A stretch of 64,000 nt of DNA from Bog-473 sp963791455 (lineage in GTDB: Bacteria > Actinomycetota > Acidimicrobiia > Acidimicrobiales > RAAP-2): assembly GCA_963791455.1 (NCBI GenBank), contig CAWBSM010000005.1:124001-188000 (forward strand), in the 5' to 3' direction. A program made the position numbers and the translations under genes. The notes beneath the pieces were generated by a model that saw nothing but the letters and a program-made list of their open reading frames with translations, did not search any database and was not told where the DNA came from. The stretch's first letter is position 1, and the number at the start of each line of letters is the position of its first letter. Below, piece after piece: positions 51,891 through 60,447 of the stretch.

Positions 51891-53294
51891 GTGACAACGG
51901 AGGCCACCGTCGCGGCGCTGGTGGGGGCCCACGCCCCGGTGCCCTGTCTCGACGGCATCGAGCGGCCCTACCGCGACCTCGACTGCGCCGCCTCGACCCC
52001 GGCCCTGCAGGCGGTGGCCGACCGAGTCAATGACTTCCTGCCCTGGTACTCGAGCGTGCATCGCGGGGCGGGCTACAAGTCCCGCCGGGCCACGACCGAG
52101 TACGAGGCGGCCCGCGGCGAGGTGCACCACTTCGCCGGGAGGCCCGCCGGGGGTGACGACGTGGTGGTCCTCGTGCGCAACACCACCGAGGCCATCAACC
52201 ACCTGGCTTACCGGCTCCGGCTCGGCCCCGACGACGTGGTCGTCACGACCGTGGTCGAACACCACGCCAACCTGCTCCCCTGGGCCCGCGTGGCCGCGCG
52301 GCGCTGGGTGGAATGCGGCACCGACGGCGCCTTCGGCACCGACGACGTCGTCCGGGTGCTCGACGACGGGCCACGACCAGCCCTGCTGGCACTGACGGGA
52401 GCCTCGAACGTCACGGGGTGGCTGCCGCCGGTCGAGGAGATCTGCACGGCGGCGCACGAGCGCGGCATCCCGGTCCTGCTCGACGCGGCGCAGCTCGCCC
52501 CCCACCGCCCGCTGCCGCGCGGCCCGGACTACATCGCCTTCAGCGGCCACAAGCTGTACGCACCCTTTGGCGCCGGAGCATTGATCGCCCCGAGGCACAC
52601 CTTCGAAACCGGCGACCCCTTCCTCGCGGGAGGTGGCGCGGTCGATCTGGTCGACCTGGACGAGGTGATCTGGACCGAGCCACCCGAACGCGAGGAGGCC
52701 GGCTCGCCCAACGTCGTCGGCGCAGTCGCCTTCGGTACCGCGATGGACGAACTGGGCCGGATCGGGTGGGACACCATCCGCGCCCACGAGGCCGCCCTCT
52801 CGGGTCGGCTCCACGACGGACTGCGGGCGATCGACGGCATCAGCGTCCTGGGACCGCGGGCACGCGACGAGGGACCCGACCGCGACGGACTGGCTGTCGC
52901 GACGTTCACCGTGGACGGGATGCACCACGCGCTGGTGGCCGCGCGCTTGAGCGCCGAGTTCGGAGTCGGCGTTCGCCACGGCTGCTTCTGTGCGCACCCC
53001 TATCTCCTCCGGCTTCTCGGCGTCGACAAAGAAGGCGTGGCCCGCGCGCGCGACGCGGTGCGCCGGGGCAACCGCGGCGCGATCCCGGGCGCCGTCAGGG
53101 CCAGCTGCGGCCTCGGCACGTCGGGCGACGACGTCGACGCCCTGCTCGACGCGCTGCGTGTGCTCGCGGCCGGGGAACCGGCTCCGGCGCCCTACGTGCA
53201 GGACGCCGTGACGGGTGACTTCTGGCCCGAGAGCGACGCCGGCGGGTGGCGCGCCGCAGATCGCCCCGCCGGTGCCGCCTGCGCCCGTGGCTGA
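51891..53294 (+). CDS. Class V aminotransferase (cysteine desulfurase-like)
   Basis: 467-residue PLP enzyme of fold type I. Motifs: YRDLDCAASTPALQAVAD, RNTTEAINHLAYR, TTVVEHHANLLPW, LDAAQLAPHRPLPRGPDYIA (PLP Asp) and FSGHKLYAPFGAGALI with the Schiff-base Lys. The CsdA/SufS catalytic Cys region reads VGVRHGCFCAHPYLLRLLG, so a cysteine is present, but the C-terminus is about 50 residues longer than SufS. Substrate uncertain. GTG at 51891 lies 6 nt after TAAGGT (51879-51884), a leaderless start. The last 8 bp overlap the lipoprotein start. Confidence 0.85.
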   Translation: MTTEATVAALVGAHAPVPCLDGIERPYRDLDCAASTPALQAVADRVNDFLPWYSSVHRGAGYKSRRATTEYEAARGEVHHFAGRPAGGDDVVVLVRNTTEAINHLAYRLRLGPDDVVVTTVVEHHANLLPWARVAARRWVECGTDGAFGTDDVVRVLDDGPRPALLALTGASNVTGWLPPVEEICTAAHERGIPVLLDAAQLAPHRPLPRGPDYIAFSGHKLYAPFGAGALIAPRHTFETGDPFLAGGGAVDLVDLDEVIWTEPPEREEAGSPNVVGAVAFGTAMDELGRIGWDTIRAHEAALSGRLHDGLRAIDGISVLGPRARDEGPDRDGLAVATFTVDGMHHALVAARLSAEFGVGVRHGCFCAHPYLLRLLGVDKEGVARARDAVRRGNRGAIPGAVRASCGLGTSGDDVDALLDALRVLAAGEPAPAPYVQDAVTGDFWPESDAGGWRAADRPAGAACARG

Positions 53295-54297
53295 GCGAAA
53301 GGTGCGCGGCCGCCGCGTGCTGGTGCTCGCGCTGGTGGCGGTGCTGCCGGCCCTCGCGGCGTGCTCGATGCCCGTCGACAGCGCCTCGGTCCACGACGTG
53401 GCGTGGGTGACGAAGGGCGCCTCGGTGACGCTGCCCGGCATGGACGTCACGCCGGTGAACGTCGACCGGCGCCATGTCGGCGCTCCCGTGCCCGTCGGCA
53501 GCCTGCCTTCGGCGCTGGCGTACGCGCCCGGTGGGTCCGGGCTGCTCGTCGTGACCCAGGGTGACGACCAACTGCACGATGTCGACACGGCCACCCGTGA
53601 GGTGGTGCGGAGCACGGGGGTAGGAGTGGAGCCCGACGCCGTCGCAGTGGCGCCCGGCGGGACCCGCGGCAGGGGCATTGCACTGGTGGCGAACCTCGAT
53701 TCGAACACCGTGACCCCGGTGGACCTCGGGACCTGGCGGGCGGGCCGGCCGGTGCCGGTCGGCATCGAGCCGGTGGCCATCGCAGTCTTTGTCGCGTCAT
53801 CCGGCGCCGCGACGGCCTTCGTGGCCGACTTCGGGAGCAATGCGGTCACCCCGATCGACGTCTCGACGATGCAGGCGCGAGCCGCCATCCCGGTGGGGCC
53901 GGGGCCACAAACGATCGCGGTGGCCGGGACGCAGGTGCTGGTGGGCAACTTCACCAACCACACGCTCACGCCCATCGACGCGACGACCCTGCGTCCCGGC
54001 GGTTCCGCCTTCCTGCCGCTCAACCCAACCGGCATCGCGGTCACGCCATCGGGGAGCACCGCCTACGTGTGCGGCGGGGCAGCCGTCGTGCCGGTGACGA
54101 CCGCCGGGCTGGTCGTCGGGGCACCCATCGGTCTGCCCGATGTGGCCCAGGGGATCGCACTCACTGCCGACGGTGCGACGGGGTGGGTGACGCAGCAGGC
54201 GGGCTCGCTCGTCTCGGTGGCGCTGGCCACCGGCAAGGTCGGCGTCCCCGTCCGACTCGGCGGACACCCCTCCGCCATCGTGATCGGCCCCGGGTGA
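53287..54297 (+). CDS. Predicted lipoprotein with YncE-like beta-propeller repeats
   Basis: 336 residues from GTG at 53287, within the end of the aminotransferase gene. The signal peptide MAERKVRGRRVLVLALV ends in a lipobox LAAC with Cys26 as the acylation site. The mature part has repeats such as SNTVTPVDLGTWRAGRPVPVG, SNAVTPIDVSTMQARAAIPVG and NHTLTPIDATTLRPGGSAF, of about 45 residues, as in 40-residue YVTN/YncE propellers. A longer start at 53215 is possible but would put 24 extra residues before the signal. Function unknown; export-linked surface or binding role is inference. Converges with the HtrA gene. Confidence 0.8.
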   Translation: MAERKVRGRRVLVLALVAVLPALAACSMPVDSASVHDVAWVTKGASVTLPGMDVTPVNVDRRHVGAPVPVGSLPSALAYAPGGSGLLVVTQGDDQLHDVDTATREVVRSTGVGVEPDAVAVAPGGTRGRGIALVANLDSNTVTPVDLGTWRAGRPVPVGIEPVAIAVFVASSGAATAFVADFGSNAVTPIDVSTMQARAAIPVGPGPQTIAVAGTQVLVGNFTNHTLTPIDATTLRPGGSAFLPLNPTGIAVTPSGSTAYVCGGAAVVPVTTAGLVVGAPIGLPDVAQGIALTADGATGWVTQQAGSLVSVALATGKVGVPVRLGGHPSAIVIGPG

Positions 54298-54315
54298 GCC
54301 GGGGTCGGGTTGGTG

Positions 54316-55272
54316 TTACCCGAGCTCTGCGGGGACCACGCTGACGCTCAGCACCTCGTCGCCGCGCAGGACGCGTAGGCGTACGGTGCGCCCGATCTTG
54401 TCCGGGACCAGCGCACGCTGCAGGTCTCCGGCGTCCTCGGTCGGCACGTCGTCGACGGCGATGATGGTGTCCGTTGGCTGCAGGCTGGCGCGCTCGGCCG
54501 GGCTACCCGGCGCGACCTCCACCACTCCCACCCCGCGCCGCTGGCCGAGCTCCTCGGCGCGTCGGGGCGCGAGCGGGCGGCCCCCGCCGACGACACCGAG
54601 ATACGCGCGCCGGACCCGCCCGTCACGGATCAGCGTGGCGACAAGCTCCAGCGTGGTGCCGTTGACCGGGACGGCGAGGCCGAGCCCCACGCCGGCCAAG
54701 GCGGTGTTGACGCCCACGAGCCTCGCCTGGGAGTCAACCAGCGCACCGCCGGAGTTGCCCGGGTTGAGGGCGGCGTCCGTCTGGATCACGTTCTCGACCA
54801 ACCGTCCCCCGGAGGGTAGCGAACGGCCGAGTGCGCTCACGACGCCCGCGGTGACCGAGCCGGCGAAACCATGGGGATTCCCGACCGCGACGACGAGCTG
54901 GCCGACCCGTAGCCGGTCGGCGTCACCGAGGTCGACCTGCACCAGATCGGTGGCGCCCGCACGCAGCACGGCGAGGTCTGAGAGGGGGTCGCGACCCACA
55001 ACGTCGAACTCGACCTGCCGGCCGTCGGGGAAGGTCGCCTGGCCGCGTTCGGCTCCGGCCACCACGTGCGCGGACGTCAGGACATAGCCGTCGGCCGTGA
55101 GCACGACCCCGCTGCCAGCTCCCGGGCGACCCTTGGAAGTGACGCTCAGGGCGGCAACCGAGGGCACGACACGCTCGGCCACCGTGACCACTGTCCTGGA
55201 GTACGCATCGAGGGCGTCGACGCCCGTGTCGGCGTCCGGGTAGCTGTCAGTGTTCACGAGGACATCCGTCAT
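54316..55272 (-). CDS. HtrA/DegP-like trypsin-fold serine protease with PDZ domain, no signal peptide
   Basis: 318 residues. The catalytic triad is His69 in VLTSAHVV, Asp99 in DPLSDLAVL and Ser174 in NPGNSGGALV; a PDZ domain (about 235-318) has LGVVGGGRPL and LQPTDTIIAVDD. HtrA proteases normally carry a signal peptide or a transmembrane helix, but this one starts MTDVLVNTDSYPDADTG, with no hydrophobic leader, so it may be cytoplasmic. ATG at 55272 overlaps the upstream gene stop (ATGA). The open frame extends 34 codons earlier, in a basic shadow. Confidence 0.86.
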   Translation of the reverse strand: MTDVLVNTDSYPDADTGVDALDAYSRTVVTVAERVVPSVAALSVTSKGRPGAGSGVVLTADGYVLTSAHVVAGAERGQATFPDGRQVEFDVVGRDPLSDLAVLRAGATDLVQVDLGDADRLRVGQLVVAVGNPHGFAGSVTAGVVSALGRSLPSGGRLVENVIQTDAALNPGNSGGALVDSQARLVGVNTALAGVGLGLAVPVNGTTLELVATLIRDGRVRRAYLGVVGGGRPLAPRRAEELGQRRGVGVVEVAPGSPAERASLQPTDTIIAVDDVPTEDAGDLQRALVPDKIGRTVRLRVLRGDEVLSVSVVPAELG

Positions 55273-55730
55273 ATGAGGGTCGGCCCCCCGCTCCGGACCC
55301 CTTCGACACCGATGAGCGCCTCGCGCAGCTCTTCGAGCCACTCGCGCTCGTGGCGGCCCACCAACTTCACGCACCAGGACAGGGCGTCGCTGCGGCTCCG
55401 GGCCACGCCGGCCTCTATCAGCGTGTCGAGCACGGCCCGCTCACGAAAGCGCAAGCGCGACATCACGGGAATGCTCTGGGTCGTGAACAGCGTCGTGGCG
55501 CCCCGACTCGTCATTCCCCACGACACCTTGCGTCCGAAGCGGGATTCTGCTTCAGCCGCGATCGTCATCCGCTCGGCGCGCGAGGACTCCCGGAAGGCGT
55601 CGATGTCCCCCGAGGCCGGGAGCTCGCCGGTGCAGAGGATCTCCTCGTCGTCCCACTCCACCACCGGATCGCCCTCGAACCAGCCCTCGGGCACCCTGTC
55701 GGTGAAGTATGCATTGATCGTTTCGTCCAT
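55269..55730 (-). CDS. Small protein with possible ribbon-helix-helix region, upstream of HtrA
   Basis: 153 residues, no clear family. The C-terminal half, RLRFRERAVLDTLIEAGVAR, SRSDALSWCVKLVGRHEREW, resembles the alpha-helices of ribbon-helix-helix regulators, while the N-terminal half is acidic (EGWFEGDPVVEWDDEEI). The gene is translationally coupled to htrA, suggesting a common regulon. The ATG at 55730 is 7 nt from TAATCT; two GATTACA direct repeats overlap this -10. An autoregulator role is inference. I do not know its product. Confidence 0.6.
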   Translation of the reverse strand: MDETINAYFTDRVPEGWFEGDPVVEWDDEEILCTGELPASGDIDAFRESSRAERMTIAAEAESRFGRKVSWGMTSRGATTLFTTQSIPVMSRLRFRERAVLDTLIEAGVARSRSDALSWCVKLVGRHEREWLEELREALIGVEGVRSGGPTLI

Positions 55731-55737
55731 ATTTACG

Positions 55738-55753
55738 AGATTACAGGATTACA
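55738..55753 (-). promoter_or_regulatory. -10 (TAATCT) with two GATTACA direct repeats
   Basis: Repeats at 55739-55745 and 55747-55753 (8-bp period) overlap the -10 at 55738-55743, 7 nt before ATG 55730. Candidate operator for the small regulator gene. Confidence 0.5.
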
Positions 55754-55808
55754 TTTGGATCGGAACGCGGCGGGCGGGAATGGGGCGGAGCTGGCGGTCA
55801 CACCCTGG

Positions 55809-56955
55809 TCAGACGCTGTACACAGCCCGGGCTCGGAATCGAAGCGGGCGCTCGGCCAACTCCTCGAGGTAGTGGGCGCACCATCCCGCCACCCGTGCCA
55901 CGGCGAAGATCGCGCGCCCGGTGTCGGAGGGCATCCCCGTGCCCCAGCTCAGCGCCGCCAGGGCAAGGTCGCAGTTGGCCAAGGGGACGTCGTGCGCGGC
56001 CGCCAAGGCCATGACCTCACGCACGATGGAGCGCCGCTCTTCAGTGAGCAACGGCTCGGCGAGTGCCAGCAACGCGCTCGAAACGCGGGTCGCCGCTGGT
56101 GTACACCGAATGGCCGAATCCAGGCAGCCGTCCCTGCAGACGCAGTGCGTCGTTCAGGGCGCGCGGCACACCGTCGCGCTCTGCAGCCACGAGCAACTCG
56201 AAGGCCTGTTGGCTGGCCCCACCGTGCAACGGACCGGCAAGGGTCGCCAACCCCGCCGCCAAGGCGTCGTAGAGGTCAGCGCGCACCGAGGCTGCCACGC
56301 GCACGGCCATGGTGGAGGTGGCGAGCTCGTGGTCCGCCAAGAGGATCAGGGCGGCGTTGACGGCGGCGGCGGGCACGACGGCGGTCGATGACGTCAGGCG
56401 GGCGGCGAGTCGCATCGCCACGGAGGCACCGGCGTCCTCGACGGGCGGGGCATTCCCTATGGCGTCAGTGAGCGCGGCGGCGCAGCGGCGGGCGGCGCGG
56501 GTGACGGCGGCGGCCCGCAGGTCGTACCGGAGGGAGTCGGTCGCGCCGCACAGGACCAAGGCCCAGCGCATGCGGTCGAGGGTGTCGGCGAGCGGGCAGA
56601 CCCCGAGGTCGGGGGCGGACCAATCACCGGACCCGGCCTGCCAGAGGAGCTCGGCCACCTCCTCGAAGCTCGAGCCGGTCGCCAGCTCCGTGGCGAGGAG
56701 CCCGCGGTAGACGGGGCCGAACTGCTGGTCGAGTTGGGTGACAGCGGTCGTGATGGTGGCGAGCCGGGTGGACGTCTGGCGCCCTCCCTTGCTGCGCGTC
56801 GCCAGGCCTTCGATGTCGGCCAACTCGAAGAGGCTGCCGCGCCGCGTCGGGTCACGGTGGGATTCGAGCAAGCCGCGGCTCACATAGGCGTACAGAGTGG
56901 TTGTCTTGACGCCCAGCCGGCGCGCCGCTTCCTCGGTGGTGAGCATCCGGTCCAC
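55809..56955 (-). CDS. Citrate synthase family protein with N-terminal MerR/excisionase-type HTH, frameshifted
   Basis: An N-terminal HTH (MLTTEEAARRLGVKTTTLYAY) of about 60 residues leads to a citrate synthase domain. GTG at 56955 is 6 nt from TATCCT (56962-56967). Catalytic-type motifs: LAGPLHGGAS, LPGFGHSVYTSGDPRF, and NCDLALAALSWGTG in the C-terminal part. Read literally, the frame goes out after DPRFER (56077) and stops at 56041; the small downstream frame (LLALAEPLLTEERR to 55809) is the missing C-terminus. One surplus base in 56073-56077 explains it, giving about 381 residues. Divergent from the CBS-citrate synthase. The HTH suggests DNA binding or autoregulation. Confidence 0.82.
56073..56077 (-). 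other. Probable +1 frameshift in HTH-citrate synthase
   Basis: After the Glu codon of RFE, the sequence CGCG should have one base fewer to continue in frame into LLALAEP. Both sides are citrate-synthase-like. Confidence 0.75.
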
Positions 56956-56961
56956 CCGACC

Positions 56962-56982
56962 AGGATACATTGACTTGATCAA
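56962..56982 (-). promoter_or_regulatory. Divergent citrate synthase promoter region with TTGATCAA palindrome
   Basis: TATCCT (56962-56967) lies 6 nt before GTG 56955. TTGATCAA (56975-56982) lies between the divergent genes. Candidate autoregulatory operator for the HTH-containing protein. Confidence 0.4.
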
Positions 56983-57000
56983 CGTTTACAGACGCAGGGA

Positions 57001-58542
57001 ATGAGCGTCATAGTGGAAGACATGGAAACCATCGTGCGCGACCTCATGACCTCCCCTGCCGTGACGTGCGGCGCCGACGACAGCCTCGTGGCAGCGGCGC
57101 GGACGATGCGCCAAGCGGACACCGGCTCTGTCGTCGTGACCGACGAGGGCAAGGTGGTCGGCATCTTGACCGAGCGAGACCTCCTGCGGGCGACGGCGGC
57201 GGGTGGATCCGACGGGGAACCGGTGCGACTGTGGATGACGACGCGACCCGACGTGCTCGGTCCCGACGAGCGCGTGGACACGGCCTGGGCCAGCCTGACC
57301 TCACATCGCTACCGCCACCTCCCGGTCGTCGAGGGGGACCACTGCATCGGCGTCGTCTCGCTGCGGGACCTGATGGGAGTGGCCCGCATACGGCCGGCGA
57401 CCGAGACGAGCGGGGACGTGCCGCCCGGCCTCGAAGGCGTGGTGGTGGCGGAGACGACCATCGGCGACGTCCGCGGGCAAGAAGGCTTCTTCCACTACCG
57501 GCAGTACTCCGCCGTCGACCTGGCTGAGACACGCTCGCTCGAGGACGTCTGGCACCTGCTGTTCCGAGGCGACCTCCCAGCAGCTGCGGCCTCGCCGGCA
57601 TTCGCCCGGGAGGTGCGCCGCCAGCGCGCCATACCCCCCGGTCTCAGCACGTTGCTGCCCGCGCTCGCTCGCCGGGGGACGCCCCTGGACGTGTTGCGCA
57701 CTGCGGTCTCGGTGCTCGGGGCCGAACTCGGCTGGCGCCCCACGCACGACATCAGTGCGGAGGAGCTCGCCAGCCAGGCCGTCGCGCTCTGCGCGGTGGT
57801 GCCGACGATCCTGGCGGCGGCGCACCGAATCCGGCAGGGGGACGAGCCCGTCGAACCGCGCGAGGACCTGGGCTTCGCGGCCAACTACCTGTTCATGTTG
57901 ACGGGTATCGAGCCGACCTCGCTGCACGCCCGCGCCATTGAGCAGTACATGATCCTGACGATCGATCATGGATTCAACGCATCGACCTTCACCGCGCGCG
58001 TGGTCACGTCGACCGGCGCCGACCTCGCTGCCGCCATCGTGGCCGCGGTCGGCGCGTTGTCGGGACCACTGCACGGAGGGGCGCCGAGCCGCGCTCTCGA
58101 CATGCTCGACGCCATCGGGACCGCGGACCGAGCCGAGGCCTACGTCCGTCGAGCGGTCGAGGACGGTGAGCGCATCATGGGCTTCGGCCATCGCGTCTAC
58201 AAGACCGATGACCCGAGATCGCTGTTGTTGCGTTCCGTCACTGAGCGGCTGGGCGGCCCGCTCGTGGAATTCTCCCAGTTGGTCGAACGCACTACGGTCG
58301 ACGTCCTCGCCGAGCTGAAGCCGGGCCGCCAGCTCTACACGAACGTCGAGTTCTATGCGGGGGTGCTCATGCACTCTTGTGGCATCCCACGCGAGATGTT
58401 CACCCCGACGTTCGCCGCCGGACGCACCATCGGATGGTGCACCCACGTCATGGAGCAGGCCTCGCACAACCGCCTCATCCGCCCGGCGGCGCGCTACGTC
58501 GGGCCGCCCCCGCCTCAGCCCGTGGCTCCCGCGGCGGTGTGA
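57001..58542 (+). CDS. CBS-domain/citrate synthase fusion
   Basis: 513 residues. Two CBS repeats occupy about 8-62 (VRDLMTSPAVTCGADDSL, GKVVGILTERDLLRA) and 70-128 (HRYRHLPVVEGDHCIGVVSL). The rest (about 140-513) is citrate synthase: GALSGPLHGGAPSRALDM, GFGHRVYKTDDPRSLLLRS, LYTNVEFYAGVLMHSCGIP (Glu where Asp is typical, as in some CitA proteins) and GWCTHVMEQ. CBS pairs generally bind adenine nucleotides, so allosteric control by energy state or SAM is a reasonable guess. ATG at 57001; an in-frame ATG at 57022 is an alternative start. Citrate or methylcitrate synthesis is not decided by sequence. Confidence 0.85.
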   Translation: MSVIVEDMETIVRDLMTSPAVTCGADDSLVAAARTMRQADTGSVVVTDEGKVVGILTERDLLRATAAGGSDGEPVRLWMTTRPDVLGPDERVDTAWASLTSHRYRHLPVVEGDHCIGVVSLRDLMGVARIRPATETSGDVPPGLEGVVVAETTIGDVRGQEGFFHYRQYSAVDLAETRSLEDVWHLLFRGDLPAAAASPAFAREVRRQRAIPPGLSTLLPALARRGTPLDVLRTAVSVLGAELGWRPTHDISAEELASQAVALCAVVPTILAAAHRIRQGDEPVEPREDLGFAANYLFMLTGIEPTSLHARAIEQYMILTIDHGFNASTFTARVVTSTGADLAAAIVAAVGALSGPLHGGAPSRALDMLDAIGTADRAEAYVRRAVEDGERIMGFGHRVYKTDDPRSLLLRSVTERLGGPLVEFSQLVERTTVDVLAELKPGRQLYTNVEFYAGVLMHSCGIPREMFTPTFAAGRTIGWCTHVMEQASHNRLIRPAARYVGPPPPQPVAPAAV

Positions 58543-58591
58543 GGCCCAGCCCGGCACCGACCCTACGGGCCCCGCATCCGCAAAACCCGAC

Positions 58592-58597
58592 TAATCT
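58592..58597 (+). promoter_or_regulatory. -10 hexamer (TAATCT) for DUF4395 gene
   Basis: Leader of about 30 nt with AAGGAGGG (58621-58628) before GTG 58634. Confidence 0.4.
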
Positions 58598-58633
58598 GGT
58601 CAGGGTTAGTTGATTTAGGTAAGGAGGGCGGTC

Positions 58634-59167
58634 GTGGGTTCCAGCGTGACCACCCAAAGCGGCACGGGCCGAGTGCGGAGGCTGTTCTCGTTCCCAGATC
58701 CGGTGAACGAAGTTTCCGCTCGACTGGTCGCGGCGGGGGTCGCGGCGATGTGCGTGTTGACGATCGCCTTGGATGTCCAGTGGGCCACCGTCGTGATCGC
58801 CTACGGTTTCGTGGCCCGCGTGCTCACGGGACCCACACTCAGTCCGCTGGGCCAGCTGGTGACGCGGGTCGTCACCCCCAGGTTGAGGATCGAGGGGCGC
58901 CTGGTGCCAGGACCGCCCAAGCGCTTCGCCCAGGGGATGGGCGTGGCCTTCTCCGTCAGTGCCCTCGTGCTCAGCGGCCTGGGCTACTGGACAGCCGCCG
59001 AGGTCATGCTGGCCTTGCTGGCCAGCGCGGCCTTCTTGGAGTCGGCGTTCGGGCTGTGCCTCGGATGCAAGGTGTTCGCCGTCCTCATCCGCCTCGGCGT
59101 CGTGCCCGACGAGGTCTGCGAACGGTGCGGCAACATCTGGGCCGCGCCGCCCGGCGTGACCGCCTGA
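58634..59167 (+). CDS. DUF4395 membrane protein
   Basis: 177 residues with four hydrophobic segments (about 33-60, 98-120, 122-145 and near 150). DUF4395 proteins often accompany thioredoxin or sulfurtransferase genes. CLGCKVF (about 136-142) and CERCGN (about 161-166) provide cysteine pairs that could be redox or metal sites. GTG at 58634 has an excellent ribosome site AAGGAGGG (58621-58628) and TAATCT (58592-58597) as -10. Converges with the alcohol dehydrogenase. Function unknown. Confidence 0.8.
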   Translation: MGSSVTTQSGTGRVRRLFSFPDPVNEVSARLVAAGVAAMCVLTIALDVQWATVVIAYGFVARVLTGPTLSPLGQLVTRVVTPRLRIEGRLVPGPPKRFAQGMGVAFSVSALVLSGLGYWTAAEVMLALLASAAFLESAFGLCLGCKVFAVLIRLGVVPDEVCERCGNIWAAPPGVTA

Positions 59168-59181
59168 GCCTTGCTGCTCAG
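59164..59181. terminator. Hairpin between convergent DUF4395 and alcohol dehydrogenase genes
   Basis: 6-bp stem CTGAGC/GCTCAG with a 6-nt loop, covering both stop codons. No U-tract, so termination is weakly supported. Confidence 0.3.
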
Positions 59182-60290
59182 CTCTCGTAGATGAGGACGC
59201 CGCGGATGTTCTTCCCGTCGCGCATGTCCTGGTAGCCCTGGTTGATGTCGCCCAGCTTGTAGGTGCTCGTGATCATGGAGTCGAGATCGAGCTGACCGTC
59301 CCGGTAGAGCTTGAGCAGCTTAGGGATGTCGGAGTGGATGTTGGCCGAACCAAAGATGCTGCCGACGACCTGCTTCTCGAGGATCGTCAGGTACATGAGG
59401 TTCATGGTCACGTCCATCTCGCCCATCGGGTGAATGTTGGTGACGACGACCCGCCCGCGCTTCGCCGTGAGGCCGAGGATCGACTCCATCATCGCCCCCG
59501 AGCCGACGCCCATGGCACAGATCACCTTGTCGCACATGCGGCCCCAGGTTTCCTGGCCAATGAGCGCGGTCGCCTCCTCGACGGACGGAGATACGTGGGT
59601 CGCACCGAAGGTGGGGGCCAGGGTGCGCTTGAGCTCGACGGGGTCAACGGCGAAGATCGTTTCGGCGCCGGCCAAGCGCGCACCTTGGATCGCGGAGGCA
59701 CCGATGCCGCCGACGCCGATCACGGCGACATTGTCACCCGGACGCACCTCGGCGGCATAGACGGCCGAGCCCCAGCCCGTGGTCACGCCGCACCCGACCA
59801 GGCAGGCCTTGTCGAGCGGGATGTCCGGGAGGATCTTGACGCACGACGCCTGGTTCACGACGCTGTAGGGCGCGAACGTGCCGAGACAGACCATGGTGGC
59901 GACGTCCTGCCCGCGTGCGTGATGACGCAGCGTGCCGTCCATCTGGCGCCCGCTCATGAGCGTGGCACCGACGTCGCACAGATTTGAGTGCCCGGTCGCG
60001 CACGAGGGGCACTTCCCGCAGGCTGGCACGAAGCCGAGGACCACATGGTCCCCGGGCGCCAGACCGGTCACGCCCGGACCCACCTCCTCGACGACCCCGG
60101 CACCCTCGTGGCCGCCGATGATGGGAAGCGCGACGGGCATGTCGCCCGTGACGAGGTGCTCGTCGGAGTGGCACATGCCCGACGCGGCGAGCCGAATGAG
60201 GACCTCGCCCTCTTTGGGTGGATCGAGCTCGATCGGCTCGACGCTCCAATCAGCGTGGCGCTCCCACAGGACGGCGGCTTCGGTTTCCAT
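59178..60290 (-). CDS. NDMA-dependent-type zinc alcohol dehydrogenase
   Basis: 370-residue medium-chain dehydrogenase. Catalytic zinc: Cys in SGMCHSDEH, GGHEGAG with His and Glu, and a later Cys in VGCGVTTGWGSA; structural zinc in ACGKCPSCATGHSNLC. NAD-binding motif VIGVGGIGASAIQGARLAGA. The N-terminus METEAAVLWERHADWSVEPI resembles the Rxyl_3153-type NDMA-dependent family, whose members are thought to use a non-exchangeable NAD and the redox cofactor mycofactocin; no mycofactocin genes are in the window. ATG at 60290 with SD GGGAGGG and TAGCGT (60326-60331) as -10. Confidence 0.9.
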   Translation of the reverse strand: METEAAVLWERHADWSVEPIELDPPKEGEVLIRLAASGMCHSDEHLVTGDMPVALPIIGGHEGAGVVEEVGPGVTGLAPGDHVVLGFVPACGKCPSCATGHSNLCDVGATLMSGRQMDGTLRHHARGQDVATMVCLGTFAPYSVVNQASCVKILPDIPLDKACLVGCGVTTGWGSAVYAAEVRPGDNVAVIGVGGIGASAIQGARLAGAETIFAVDPVELKRTLAPTFGATHVSPSVEEATALIGQETWGRMCDKVICAMGVGSGAMMESILGLTAKRGRVVVTNIHPMGEMDVTMNLMYLTILEKQVVGSIFGSANIHSDIPKLLKLYRDGQLDLDSMITSTYKLGDINQGYQDMRDGKNIRGVLIYES

Positions 60291-60325
60291 CTTCCCTCCC
60301 GGACTGAAGTGGTGCGACGGCCCTC

Positions 60326-60331
60326 ACGCTA
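60326..60331 (-). promoter_or_regulatory. -10 hexamer (TAGCGT) for alcohol dehydrogenase
   Basis: Leader of about 30 nt with GGGAGGGAAG ribosome site before ATG 60290. Confidence 0.4.
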
Positions 60332-60447
60332 CAGGGCGCCGTCAGCGCCGCGCCCGACCTGGAGGCCAGCCGCTTCTACGGGTGGGCCTGGCTCGAGATC
60401 GCACCGGGTGACGCGAGGGCCGACGGCCCGCTATGGCGGCGAGGCGG

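Noticed and set aside
49019..51958. 979-codon open frame on the minus strand opposite the SpoIIE gene
   Set aside because: Antisense shadow of a GC-rich gene; low-complexity composition and no family motif.
51762..54059. 765-codon open frame on the minus strand
   Set aside because: Covers the aminotransferase and lipoprotein genes antisense; no motif, Gly/Ala/Arg/Thr-rich shadow.
54306..54322. Short hairpin between the lipoprotein and htrA genes
   Set aside because: Only five base pairs and no U-tract.
56970..56975. TTGACT as -35 of the CBS-citrate synthase
   Set aside because: No -10 hexamer at 16-18 bp spacing.
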